Source of the DNA: Thiobaca trueperi
GTDB taxonomy: Bacteria > Pseudomonadota > Gammaproteobacteria > Chromatiales > Chromatiaceae
Direction of reading: 5' to 3'
Length of the DNA: 64,000 nucleotides
Assembly: GCF_004342175.1 (NCBI RefSeq)
Contig: NZ_SMAO01000007.1
Coordinates: forward strand, 1 to 64,000
The stretch's first letter is position 1; each line of letters begins with the position of its first letter. A program made the position numbers and the translations under genes. The notes below the pieces were generated by a model. The model was not told where the DNA came from, searched no databases, and was given only the letters and a program-made list of their open reading frames with translations. Below, piece by piece: positions 54,340 to 63,800 of this stretch.

Positions 54340-54532
54340 TTAAACCGCGCCCGGTGCGATATGTGCTCGTTCAGGATTGAATCGGCCTTGGCAGAATCGA
54401 CGACCGTTCAAGCGGGCGCGGTTTAAGATATTAAAAAATATAAATTTTAAACCGCGTCTCCACTGTGGAGATGACATCTCCAAAACCAAACACAAAATGA
54501 AAATTACGCATATTGCGCTGGACGCGGTTTAA
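54340..54532 (-). repeat. MITE-like composite element, complete, inverted
   Basis: Module B' (54340-54426), linker ATATTAAAAAATATAAATTT and module A' (54447-54532). Compared with 32344-32536 the whole element is in reverse orientation. Both outer ends read TTAAACCGCG. It fills most of the 344-nt gap between higA and the LysE-type gene; nothing else is visible in that gap. Confidence 0.85.
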
Positions 54533-54575
54533 ACGCCACAATCACCGCGCCGAAATGTTTCTGGAGACGCCACAG

Positions 54576-55190
54576 ATGCTCAGCCTGGAATTCCTGATCA
54601 CCTCGTTCATTGTTGTGCTCATTCCCGGTACCGGGGTTGTCTTCACCATATCGACGGGCCTTGTCCAGGGCCGGAAGGCAAGCGTGTTTGCTGCGCTTGG
54701 GTGTACGGCTGGCATCGTTCCTCATCTTCTGGCTACCGTTCTTGGTCTTGCCGCCATCCTGCATACGAGCGCCCTGGCGTTCCAAGTCCTCAAGTACGCT
54801 GGCGTGGCCTACCTGTTCTACATCGCCATTGTCACTTGGCGTGACAAATCAGCCTTTGCCATCGACGGCACAACCTCTGCATCGACAGCCATTGGTCTCG
54901 CGGTGAAGGCGTTCCTGCTCAACATTCTCAATCCCAAGCTGACGATTTTCTTCCTGGCGTTTCTCCCGCAATTCATTCAGCCAGGAACGACGGAACCGAT
55001 CTGGCAGCTTCTGATTCTGAGCGCCACCTTCATGGTCATGACGTTCGTGGTCTTCGTGGCTTATGGGTTCCTCGCTCATGCGTTTCGCAAAGCAGTCATC
55101 GAGTCATCCCGAGTCCAGGGATGGCTTCGGCGAGGCTTCGCTGCAACGTTCGCCGGTCTCGGCGCAAATCTCGCGTTCACCGAAAAGTAA
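54576..55190 (+). CDS. LysE/RhtB family amino acid exporter
   Basis: From the ATG at 54576 (GGAG 9 nt upstream; 54555 is an alternative) the protein has 204 residues. It begins MLSLEFLITSFIVVLIPGTG and shows the LysE family pattern with GLVQGRKASVFAALGCTAG and LLNILNPKLTIFFLAFLPQF, and six hydrophobic segments. These export amino acids or related compounds; the substrate is unknown. It follows a MITE-like element that replaces its leader. Confidence 0.92.
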   Translation: MLSLEFLITSFIVVLIPGTGVVFTISTGLVQGRKASVFAALGCTAGIVPHLLATVLGLAAILHTSALAFQVLKYAGVAYLFYIAIVTWRDKSAFAIDGTTSASTAIGLAVKAFLLNILNPKLTIFFLAFLPQFIQPGTTEPIWQLLILSATFMVMTFVVFVAYGFLAHAFRKAVIESSRVQGWLRRGFAATFAGLGANLAFTEK

Positions 55191-55212
55191 CGCGGGGAAG
55201 TGCTAACGAGAC

Positions 55213-55301
55213 AAAGCGCCAGACCTCTCCGCATTGGCGGCGACGACTTCGGACTGACCCGCAACCATCCCTTCAGCGACGGCAATAAGCGCCCGGCATA
55301 A
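55213..55301 (+). pseudogene. Doc/Fic-family toxin remnant
   Basis: One frame encodes DDFGLTRNHPFSDGNKRPA followed by TAA. This matches the catalytic HPFxDGNKR motif of Fic/Doc toxins, normally within a protein of about 125 residues. No start codon or remaining domain is present, so it is a relic of a phd-doc module. Confidence 0.7.
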
Positions 55302-55405
55302 AGCCGTCATCAGCCGACAAACGGTCTTGAGCGGCTTTGATGGCCGTGCTTTAGTTCATCGCGCTATCAATAACTCCGTTAAAAAGTCGCCTGACCATTC
55401 ATTCA

Positions 55406-55432
55406 AATTCGCCACGCACCCCGTGGCGAATT
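55406..55432. repeat. Strong inverted repeat upstream of lysozyme/LDT gene
   Basis: AATTCGCCACG-CACCC-CGTGGCGAATT: an 11-bp perfect stem with a 5-nt loop, 37 nt before the start of the GH108 fusion gene. It could be a terminator for the region to the left, or a regulatory or recombination hairpin. Confidence 0.6.
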
Positions 55433-55468
55433 CAGGTTGAACATGATCCTATTCACAGGAGGACGGCC

Positions 55469-56779
55469 GTGTTTCCTCAAAACAAGATAGAGCCGCTTCA
55501 ACTGGCGCTTAAATCATTGGAGCTTTACGAAGGGAAAATTGACGGGATCGTTGGGCCGCTGACATTGGCCGCGATAAAAAAATTCGAGGCGCTTGCGCTT
55601 GAGCGGCCTACCCTTGACAAGCCGATGCCGCACGAATCCGCAGAAAAACCCGATGCGCTCAACAGCATCATTGATGGGCAGGGCGCGGATATCGAAGATG
55701 CGCTTGTCTTCACATTGAAAAACGAAGGCGGATATGTGGATCATCCGCTGGACAAGGGCGGCCCGACCAACAAAGGAATCACGATCCGCACGCTGTCGAA
55801 ATATCTTGGAAGAAAGGCGACCAGGGATGACGTAAAAAACCTGAATTATGAAACGATAAAGATCATTTACAGGAAATATTATTGGGATGTGCTGAACCTT
55901 GATCATGTGCTGGATCAAGGCATCGCGACCGCACTCTTTGATATGGGTGTTTTGTGCGGTACGGGCACGGCTTCCAGGATTTGTCAGGATATGTTGGGGA
56001 TCACTCAGAGCAAAAAAATGGACTTGCAGACGCTTGATGCCCTGAATGAGACAACCGATGAGCAATTCATCCCCGCGTTTGCCGACAGGAACATCCGTAG
56101 ATTTGAAGAGATTGTTGCAAAGAACCCGGATCAGAGGGTTTTTCTGAAGGGCTGGAAAAACAGAGCCAACCGGCTGTTGTCCCTTGTCAATAACGACGAC
56201 ATGGAGGCCGATGTTCCTGCATCCGCGCCGCAAACACCCATTGGCGAAGGTCTCTATGATCTGGCTGATCAAGCGGGCGTGCCGCGCGAAGATATTAAAA
56301 AAATGATCGACTGGCAGGCCGCAAACAATCCGGTGTCCAATCCCAGATACTGGGTTGTCTTTAAGATCAGGGAGCATTCAAAGAACAAAAGGATGTATGT
56401 TTTTGACCGATTGGACAGGAAGGTCAAGGTCGTTCATGCCGTGCATGGAACAGGCAGCGATCCAGACAATGACGGGGTGGCGACGCTATTTTCAAACGTC
56501 CCGGAATCAAAAAAGAGTTCACTGGGGCTTTATAAAACACTGGGAACCTATGTCATGGCAAAACATGGCAGGGCGTTAAGACTTGAAGGGCTTGAATCGA
56601 CCAACAACAACGCCTTGAAGCGGGGGATCGTGTTTCATGGCGTTCCTTATGCGGGTGATGAGTACGTCAAGCAATATGGTCGATGCGGTCGGTCTTTTGG
56701 ATGTCCTGCCGTTGAATATGCTGTCGTGCAGGATCTGATCGACAAACTGAAAGGCGGTTCGCTTTTTCTGATCTCATGA
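55469..56779 (+). CDS. Fusion enzyme: peptidoglycan-binding + GH108 lysozyme + L,D-transpeptidase-like domain
   Basis: GTG start with AGGAGG upstream. The 436-residue protein has an N-terminal peptidoglycan-binding domain (SLELYEGKIDGIVGPLTLAA), a GH108 lysozyme domain with catalytic E86 in LKNEGGYVDHPLDKGGPTNK, and a C-terminal YkuD_2-type domain with H390 (GIVFHGVPYAG) and C412 (CGRSFGCPAV). It would cut glycan strands and also act on peptides of peptidoglycan. No signal peptide is seen. It neighbours a phage-like DUF1353 gene. Confidence 0.83.
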   Translation: MFPQNKIEPLQLALKSLELYEGKIDGIVGPLTLAAIKKFEALALERPTLDKPMPHESAEKPDALNSIIDGQGADIEDALVFTLKNEGGYVDHPLDKGGPTNKGITIRTLSKYLGRKATRDDVKNLNYETIKIIYRKYYWDVLNLDHVLDQGIATALFDMGVLCGTGTASRICQDMLGITQSKKMDLQTLDALNETTDEQFIPAFADRNIRRFEEIVAKNPDQRVFLKGWKNRANRLLSLVNNDDMEADVPASAPQTPIGEGLYDLADQAGVPREDIKKMIDWQAANNPVSNPRYWVVFKIREHSKNKRMYVFDRLDRKVKVVHAVHGTGSDPDNDGVATLFSNVPESKKSSLGLYKTLGTYVMAKHGRALRLEGLESTNNNALKRGIVFHGVPYAGDEYVKQYGRCGRSFGCPAVEYAVVQDLIDKLKGGSLFLIS

Positions 56780-56861
56780 ACAGCGGAGAAATCCTGGGCA
56801 GCGGCTCCGGTGTCCAATCAGTGGCTGGATTTCTCTGTCAGCCGGTCGCAAGGAGAAACCT

Positions 56862-57290
56862 GTGAACTACATTGCATATAACGGCGGCTACAAGTACCAG
56901 TTGAAAGAAACGTACACCGTCGTCATTGACATCAGACCTTCCCAGTCGATCATTACCGATTACATCGATCTGGATATGGCGGGGAATCTCACAATTCGGA
57001 AAGGCTATGCGTGGGACGGGCCATCCGGGCCAACGATTGACACCTTGAACTTTATGCGCGGTTCATTGGTGCATGACGCCCTTTATCAGTTGATGAGGGA
57101 TAGTCACCTGGATCGCGCCGTCCATCGAGACGCCGCTGATCGAACCCTGCAAAACATTTGCAGGGAAGACGGCATGTGGTCTGTGCGCGCCTGGTGGGTC
57201 TATCAGGGTGTTCGACTGTTTGCCAACCCCGCGACGGATCCCATGTCAAGCCGGCCAGTCATGAAAGCACCAAAAGGCTGTGAATCGTGA
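56862..57290 (+). CDS. DUF1353 family protein (phage-associated)
   Basis: The 142-residue protein matches DUF1353: GNLTIRKGYAWDGPSGPTID, FMRGSLVHDALYQLMRDSHL and RAVHRDAADRTLQNICRED. The conserved histidines and aspartates suggest a hydrolase- or metal-type site; the function is unknown. Such proteins often lie next to endolysin genes in phages, which fits the lysozyme fusion 82 nt upstream. An attC-like site follows. Confidence 0.87.
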   Translation: MNYIAYNGGYKYQLKETYTVVIDIRPSQSIITDYIDLDMAGNLTIRKGYAWDGPSGPTIDTLNFMRGSLVHDALYQLMRDSHLDRAVHRDAADRTLQNICREDGMWSVRAWWVYQGVRLFANPATDPMSSRPVMKAPKGCES

Positions 57291-57307
57291 AACCCAATCT
57301 CAGGGTT

Positions 57308-57359
57308 CACCGGACGCTGCGCGATCAAGCCGCGCAGCGCCGTTCGCCTTCACGTCAGG
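57308..57359 (+). repeat. attC-like site after DUF1353
   Basis: CGGACGCTGCGCG-ATCAAG-CCGCGCAGCGCCG followed by TTCGCCTTCACGTCAGG. It is nearly identical in the hairpin to 39975-40061. The right core CGTCAGG is a degenerate GTTRRRY. Confidence 0.5.
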
Positions 57360-57384
57360 TGATGAGTGGACGGCTGTTGTTCGA

Positions 57385-57987
57385 TCATCCTTCAGTGTCC
57401 CGCCGCAGGCGCGTGGCGCGCAGGCTGTGGACACAGCCGCAATAGGTCTGTTGATAGAAACCGTATTCCCGGTTCAGCTCGGCCTTGCGTTCGGTGAGCC
57501 CGCCCTTGCGCCAGTCGTGTTCCCAAAAGACGAGTCCCGGCCAGTCAGCCGCCGCTGCCCGACCGGCATCCAGGATCTGGGAACGGTCCTTCCAGCGCGA
57601 ACTGGCGAGGGTGGTCGTGAAGACGCTGAAGCCGTTGGCGCTGGTGTACCGCGCCGTTTCGGACAGCCGCAGTTCAAAGCAGAGTGCGCAGCGCGGCCCG
57701 CGCTCGGGCGCATCGGCCAGGGCGGCAGTCCGGTTCATCCAGCCTTTGGGATCATAGTCGGCATCGACAAAGTCGAGTCCGAGCGCCTGGGCGTGACGCT
57801 GACTCTCCGCCTTCCGCCGCTCATATTCGTGTCTGGGATGGATGTTTGGATTGAAATAGAAGACCGTCGGGCGGATGCCGTTGTTCAGCAGGCACTCGAC
57901 GATGGCGCTCGAACAGGGTGCGCAGCAGCTATGGAGCAGGATCCGGTCGGTATCGCCCGGCGGCACAAGTCGGGTTGGCGCACGCAT
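57385..57987 (-). CDS. queH: Epoxyqueuosine reductase QueH
   Basis: The 200-residue protein belongs to QueH (formerly DUF208), which reduces epoxyqueuosine to queuosine in tRNA using Fe-S and a metal. Cysteine motifs are LLHSCCAPCSSAIVE, GPRCALCFELRLSETA and YCGCVHSLRAT, and the family patterns NPNIHPRHEYERRK and TTLASSRWKD are present. The QueG alternative was not seen. It is convergent with the accessory zone. Confidence 0.93.
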   Translation of the reverse strand: MRAPTRLVPPGDTDRILLHSCCAPCSSAIVECLLNNGIRPTVFYFNPNIHPRHEYERRKAESQRHAQALGLDFVDADYDPKGWMNRTAALADAPERGPRCALCFELRLSETARYTSANGFSVFTTTLASSRWKDRSQILDAGRAAAADWPGLVFWEHDWRKGGLTERKAELNREYGFYQQTYCGCVHSLRATRLRRDTEG

Positions 57988-58201
57988 GGTCTTGAAGTCT
58001 CCTCTAAACCTTCAGTGATTCAGCTCAACAACCAACAGCTTTAGCGGCCCTTCTCACTGACCGCCGGAGATGGGCGACGGGACGATTGCATGCCGGATGG
58101 GTCTCATCTATCGTTGCGCGCAGCATCCTGACTATTTTTCCTGTCTGTTCCGATCCTTGTCAAAAATCCCCGCCTGCATTCCCGATCACCACGCTGCCCC
58201 G

Positions 58202-59590
58202 GTGACGCCCGCCCGGCCTGACGTGCTGGTCATCGGGGGCGGCACGGCGGCGCTGTGCGCGGCCATCTCGGCGCGTCGCGCCGGGGTCTCGGTGCTGCTC
58301 CTGGAACAGGCGCCGAGGTGGCTGCGCGGCGGCAATACCCGGCACTCGCGCAATTTCAGGTTTTGCCACGAGTCGCCGACGCCGCTCGCGACCGGACTCT
58401 ATCCCGAGGATGAATTCCGCGCGGATCTCTGGCGGGCGACCGGCGGCACGGCCGACCCGGCCCTGGCCCGGCTGCTCATCGAACGCTCGGCAGAGACGAC
58501 AGACTGGCTCGCAGGCGCTGGCGTGCAGTTCCAGCCAACCGCGAGCGGGGTGCTGCCGCCGTCGCGCAAGACCGCTTTCCTGCTCGGCGGCGGCATGGCG
58601 ATGCTGAACGCGCTCTATGCCACCGCCGAACGGATCGGGGTGACGATCCGCTATGAATCGGGCGTGCAGGATCTGCGAATCGAGCAGGGGCGATTGATTC
58701 AGGCGCAGTGTCGGCAGGGAGCCGAAACCTGGGCGCTCAATCCCCGCGCTGCCATCGTCTGCTGCGGCGGCTCGCAGGCCAACCGCGACTGGCTGCGCGC
58801 TCAATGGGGCGAGGTCGCCGATGGCTTCATCAATCGCGGGACGCCCTTTGCCGCTGGCGAGGTGCTGGAATCACTGCTGCACCAGGGCGCCCGGCCGGTC
58901 GGCGATTCCCGCAACCTCTATCTGGTGGCGGTGGATGCGCGCTCGCCAGCCGACGACGGCGGCATCGTCACCCGGATCCGCTGCATGCCGGCTGGTATTG
59001 TGGTCGATGCGCGGGGACAGCGTATCCACGATGAGGGCGGCGATACCGCCTCCACCCGTTATGCGGTCTGGGGCCAGCGACTGGCGGGCTGTCCCGGTCA
59101 GACCGCTTATCTCATTCTCGATGCGCGGGGGATGCGGGAAGCGCCGCCGTCGCTCTATCCGCCGGTTCTGAGCGAGCGTATCCAAGACCTGGCGACGGTG
59201 CTGGACATCCCGCCGGACTCACTCACGGCCACACTCGCGCGCTACAACGCCGCCGTCCGCCCGCCCGCTGCGGAGGAAGATCCAACCGGCTGGCACACCG
59301 AGGGTCTGATTCCGCCCAAGTCACGTCATGCACGGCCTTTGACTGAGCCGCCGTTTGGTGCCTATCCCATGCGTCCCGGCGTCACCTTCACCTATCACGG
59401 GGTCGGGGTCGATGCCGCCACGCGCGTGCGGCTGGGTGACGGCGGCATCGTCGCGAATCTGTTCGCGGCGGGCATGATCATGGCGCCCAATCTCATCGGA
59501 CGCGGCTACATCTCCGGTCTGGCCCTGACCATCGGCATCGTCTTCGGGCGCATCGCTGGCGAGGAGGCGGCGCGTCATGTCCGTGGATGA
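58202..59590 (+). CDS. tcuA: FAD-dependent tricarballylate dehydrogenase TcuA / CobZ-like flavoprotein
   Basis: The FAD motif VLVIGGGTAALCAAISARRA opens the protein; RGGNTRHSRNFR, GGSQANRDWLR and GLALTIGIVFGRIAGEEAAR are further FRD-superfamily features. TcuA and the N-terminal half of CobZ (precorrin-3B ring contraction) are homologous, so the cobalamin genes in the window make CobZ function possible. GTG 58202 gives the usual length of about 462 residues; in-frame ATG codons at 58070 and 58097 would add an odd, poorly conserved N-terminus. It overlaps the tcuB-like gene by 14 nt. Confidence 0.82.
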   Translation: MTPARPDVLVIGGGTAALCAAISARRAGVSVLLLEQAPRWLRGGNTRHSRNFRFCHESPTPLATGLYPEDEFRADLWRATGGTADPALARLLIERSAETTDWLAGAGVQFQPTASGVLPPSRKTAFLLGGGMAMLNALYATAERIGVTIRYESGVQDLRIEQGRLIQAQCRQGAETWALNPRAAIVCCGGSQANRDWLRAQWGEVADGFINRGTPFAAGEVLESLLHQGARPVGDSRNLYLVAVDARSPADDGGIVTRIRCMPAGIVVDARGQRIHDEGGDTASTRYAVWGQRLAGCPGQTAYLILDARGMREAPPSLYPPVLSERIQDLATVLDIPPDSLTATLARYNAAVRPPAAEEDPTGWHTEGLIPPKSRHARPLTEPPFGAYPMRPGVTFTYHGVGVDAATRVRLGDGGIVANLFAAGMIMAPNLIGRGYISGLALTIGIVFGRIAGEEAARHVRG

Positions 59591-60677
59591 GGATCAATCT
59601 GAAGCGCGCCGCGTGCTCGGGATCTGCAATGCCTGCGGTTACTGCAACGGTTTCTGCGATCTCTTCGAGGCGGCGAAGCGTCGTCCCGCGCTGGCGGCGG
59701 ACGATCTGACTCACCTTGCCAATCTCTGTCATGGCTGCCGCAACTGTCTCTATGCCTGCCAGTACGCCCCGCCGCATACCTTTGCGGTCAATGTGCCGCG
59801 CACCCTGGCGCGGACGCGCCAGCGGGGCTATGCCGAGCATGTCTGGCCCCGCGCCTGGTCCGGTCTGCTCGTCCATCCCATCCTGACCGCGCTGCTGTTC
59901 AGCGGCGGCGCCATCGGGTTGCTGGTCGGGATGGTGTGGATGACGGTGCCGTCGGAGATGCTCTTCGCCAGCCAGGCGGGGGCCGGCGCCTTTTACCGCA
60001 TCCTGCCCTGGTGGGTCATGATGCTGATCGGCATCCTCCCGCTCGGCTGGTCGATGCTGGCGATCGGCATGGGTCTGCGGCGTCACTGGCGCGCCACCAG
60101 ACCCGAGGCGCGGGTCTCCGCGCGCCATCTCCGGTCGGCGCTGTATGACCTGTTCAGTCTGCGCAATCTGCGCGGGGGAGGGCCGGGCTGTAATGATCTG
60201 GATGATCGACTCTCGCACCGCCGTCGCCGGCTGCATCAGACGCTGCTCGCCGGACTTCTGCTCAGCTTCGCCGCGACCCTGGCCGCCACCCTCTATCACC
60301 ACGCACTGGGCTGGCAGGCGCCCTATCCGCTGCTGAGCGCGCCGGTCCTGCTCGGCGCCCTCGGCGGGATCGCCATGACAATTGCCGTCGTGGGGCTGGT
60401 CTGGCTCAAGTGGCGGGAGGACCGGGCGCCGACCGATTCCGAGGCGCGTGCAGCCGATCTGGGCCTGCTGACCCTGCTGTTCCTGGTCGCCACGACCGGA
60501 CTGGTCCTGCTCGTCTGGCGCGCGACACCGGCCATGGGTCTGCTGCTCGCGGTCCATCTGGGCAGCGTGCTGGCGTTCTTTTTCCTGCTGCCCTACTGCA
60601 AATTCGTGCACGCGGGCTACCGCTTCCTCGCCCTTCTGATCGAGGCGCTGGAGCGGGAGACGTCCCGTTGTCCCTGA
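59577..60677 (+). CDS. tcuB: TcuB-like iron-sulfur/cytochrome b membrane protein
   Basis: The 366-residue protein has two ferredoxin-type clusters (CNACGYCNGFCDLFE and CHGCRNCLYACQYAPPH) and then about six membrane helices with histidines for haem. TcuB reoxidises the FADH2 of TcuA through the membrane; the C-terminal half of CobZ is homologous. The 14-nt overlap with the flavoprotein gene supports a two-subunit enzyme. Confidence 0.9.
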   Translation: MSVDEDQSEARRVLGICNACGYCNGFCDLFEAAKRRPALAADDLTHLANLCHGCRNCLYACQYAPPHTFAVNVPRTLARTRQRGYAEHVWPRAWSGLLVHPILTALLFSGGAIGLLVGMVWMTVPSEMLFASQAGAGAFYRILPWWVMMLIGILPLGWSMLAIGMGLRRHWRATRPEARVSARHLRSALYDLFSLRNLRGGGPGCNDLDDRLSHRRRRLHQTLLAGLLLSFAATLAATLYHHALGWQAPYPLLSAPVLLGALGGIAMTIAVVGLVWLKWREDRAPTDSEARAADLGLLTLLFLVATTGLVLLVWRATPAMGLLLAVHLGSVLAFFFLLPYCKFVHAGYRFLALLIEALERETSRCP

Positions 60678-60888
60678 TCTCAGCAGCGGCTTGGAAACTC
60701 TTCTATCTGTCAAGTCAGTCGGTTGGTCATCAGCGACTCTGTTATGCTCCTGAACAGGCCAGCGCCTTGATACGGGTCACATTTTCTATCGCCTCTGTGC
60801 AGACAGCATCCCACGGCCACATGGCCGAATCGACGAATGAGGTGCAGGCTATGCTGGTATTCAATCACGCCGCGACGAACAAGATGTC

Positions 60889-63800
60889 ATGAGCAGCACC
60901 TCTTCCGACAGTCAGGCCGCACCACCGGGATATCCGCGCAGTGACCTGGCGCTCGATCATCTGCCGGTGGGGGTTGTCTTTCTGAATGTCCAGGGCGAGA
61001 TCACGAGCGCCAATCCAGCCGCCGAGCGGATTCTCGGACTGTCGCTGGAACAGATGCGTGGTCTCTGCTCTGCCGACCAGTGCTGGCGTGTCGTCCACGA
61101 AGACGGCTCATCCTTCCCCGGTGAGCAGCATCCGGTCATGGTCGCCTTGCGCACCGGCCAGCCGGTGCGCGACGTGGTGATGGGGGTGTTCAATCCGCAA
61201 CGCGCGTCGCAGGTCTGGATCAAGGTCAGCGCGGTGCCGATCCCTGATCCGGCAGGCGGTGCCCTTGAAGGTGTCTGCGCCTTTTTCGAGGACATCTCGG
61301 CCCAGAAAGCGGCGCAGCAGCAGGAAGCCGCCTCGGAGGCACGCTTTCGGGCGGCCTTCACGGCGATGTCTGAGGGCATGGCCCTGCATCGGCTGGTCAC
61401 TGATGCCGACGGTCACCCCGTGGATTACCGGATTCTCGATGTCAATCCGGTTTTTACCGCCCAGACCGGTCTTGCGCGTGAAACGGTGGTCGGTCAGCTC
61501 GCCTCGGTCGCTTACGGCAGCGGCTCGGCGCCCTTTCTCGAATGCTACGCCCAGGTTGCGCAGACGGGTCAGCCGCAGGTCTTCGAGCGGTACTTCGAGC
61601 CTTTGGCGCGGCACTTCCGGGTCAGCGTTTTCTCGCCGGAGCCGGGACACTTCGGGACCGTCTTCGAGGACATCACTGAGCGCCAGACCGCCGCCGAGGC
61701 GTTGCGCGCCAGAGAGCAGGTTCTGGTCAGCATCTTCCGCACCGTTCCCATCGGTCTTGGTCTGCTGCGCGAACGTGTCTTTCTGGAGGTGAACGATGGC
61801 TTCTGCGCCATGCTCGGTTATCGGCGCGAGGAGCTCATCGGCCACAGCGCACGTATGGTCTATCCGGATGACGCCGAGTTCGAGCGCGTGGGCCGCGAGA
61901 AATACGCCCAGATGCGTGAAACCGGTTACGGCGAGATCGAGACCCGACTCCAGCACCGGGACGGACGGATCATTGAGGTGCTGCTGGTCTCGACCCTGGT
62001 GGATCGGGAGGCGGCAACCCCGGAGGTCACCTTTACCGCCACCGATCTGAGCACGCGCAAGGCGGCCGAACGTCGGGTGCGCGAAAGCGAGCAGCGTCTG
62101 CGGCTCGCCCAGGATGCCGGGCATATCGGGATCTGGGACTGGGATCTGCTGAACGATGAGGTTTACTGGTCGCCGGAGTGCGAGCGGCTCTATGGCGTGT
62201 CTCCCGGCGGCTTGCGATGCGGGGCCGACTGGCGCGCCCTGGTCGAACCGGCGGATCTGGCGGGGATCGATGCCCAATGGGCAGGCGCTATCGCACGACA
62301 CGAGCCGTTCGAGGTCGAGTACCGCGTGCGCCGCCCCGGCGGCGAGACGCGCTGTCTGGTCAGTCGGGGGCAGGCGCAGTACGACGCTGCCGGCGAGCCG
62401 ATCCGGCTCTCCGGCGTCAACCTTGACATCACCGAGCGCAAACAGTTCGTCGAGGAGTTGGCCTTCGATGCCCGCCGCGCCGAAATGCTGCGAACCCTGC
62501 CCATCCTGGCCGGCACCCTTGATGAGCGGGCCTTCATGCAGGCCGGGCAGGAGATGGCGGAGGATCTGACCGGGAGTCGTATCGCCTTCATCCATTTCGT
62601 CAATGACGATGGCAAGACGCTGGAGCTCGTCACCTGGTCGCGCCGGACCCTGGAGTCCTACTGCCATGCGGTCTACGACAGCCATTATCCGGTCAGTCAG
62701 GCCGGCATCTGGGCCGATGCACTGCGGTCGCGTAGCCCCGTCGTCTTCAATGACTACACGACCGCCGCCGAGCGGCGCGGCTTGCCGGAAGGACACGCCG
62801 AGCTGCAACGACTCATCTCGATTCCGGTGATCGAGCATGGTGCCGTGGTGATGCTTGCCGGGGTCGGCAACAAGCCGAGCGACTACACGGAAAAGGACGT
62901 CGAGGCCGTGCAACTGATCGCCAATCAGATCTGGAGCACGGTCCAGCGTCGCCGCACGCAGGCGCGGCTGCGGACCCTGGCGCTGGCCGTCGAGCAGAGT
63001 CCGGTCTCCGTCATGATCACCGATACCGAGGCGCGCATCGCCTATGTGAACCGCGCCTTCGAGCAGACGACGGGCTATGACCAGGACGACATCCTGAACC
63101 AGAACCCCCGTCTCCTCCAGTCCGGCCTCACCCCCCCGGAGACCTACCGGCAGTTGTGGGACACCCTGTGCCAGGGTCAGTCCTGGCACGGCGAGTTCGT
63201 CAACCGGCGCCGCAACGGCGAGGTCTATTGGGAGATCGCAGCGATTGCGCCCATTCATGCCGAGAGCGGCGAGACGACCCACTATGTGGCGGTCAAGGAG
63301 GACATCACCGAGAAACGGCGCCTGACTGAAGAGCTGGAGCGCCATCGTCACCATCTCGAAGAACTGGTCACGGCGCGCACCCTGGAGCTGGAGGAGGCGC
63401 GTGATCGGGCCGAACTGGCCACTCAGGCCAAGTCGGCCTTTCTCGCCAACACGAGCCACGAGATCCGCACCCCGATCAACGCCATCCTGGGGCTCTGTCA
63501 TCTGCTGCGCCGCGATGGACTCACGGCGGTCCAGCGGGCGCGACTCGACAAGCTCGATGGAGCGGCCCGTCATCTGCTCATTCTGCTCAACGATATTCTC
63601 GACCTGTCCAAGATCGAGGCCGGCAAGCTCCAGTTGATGACGGGCGATTTCGGGCTGGCCGATCTGTTCGAGGAGGTCCGCTCTCTGATCCTCGCCATGG
63701 CTGAGGGCAGGGGGCTCAGTGTCACGCTCGATCTCGATGACGCGCCGCGCTGGGTGCATGGGGACGCCACGCGGCTGCGTCAGGCGCTGCTCAATTACGC

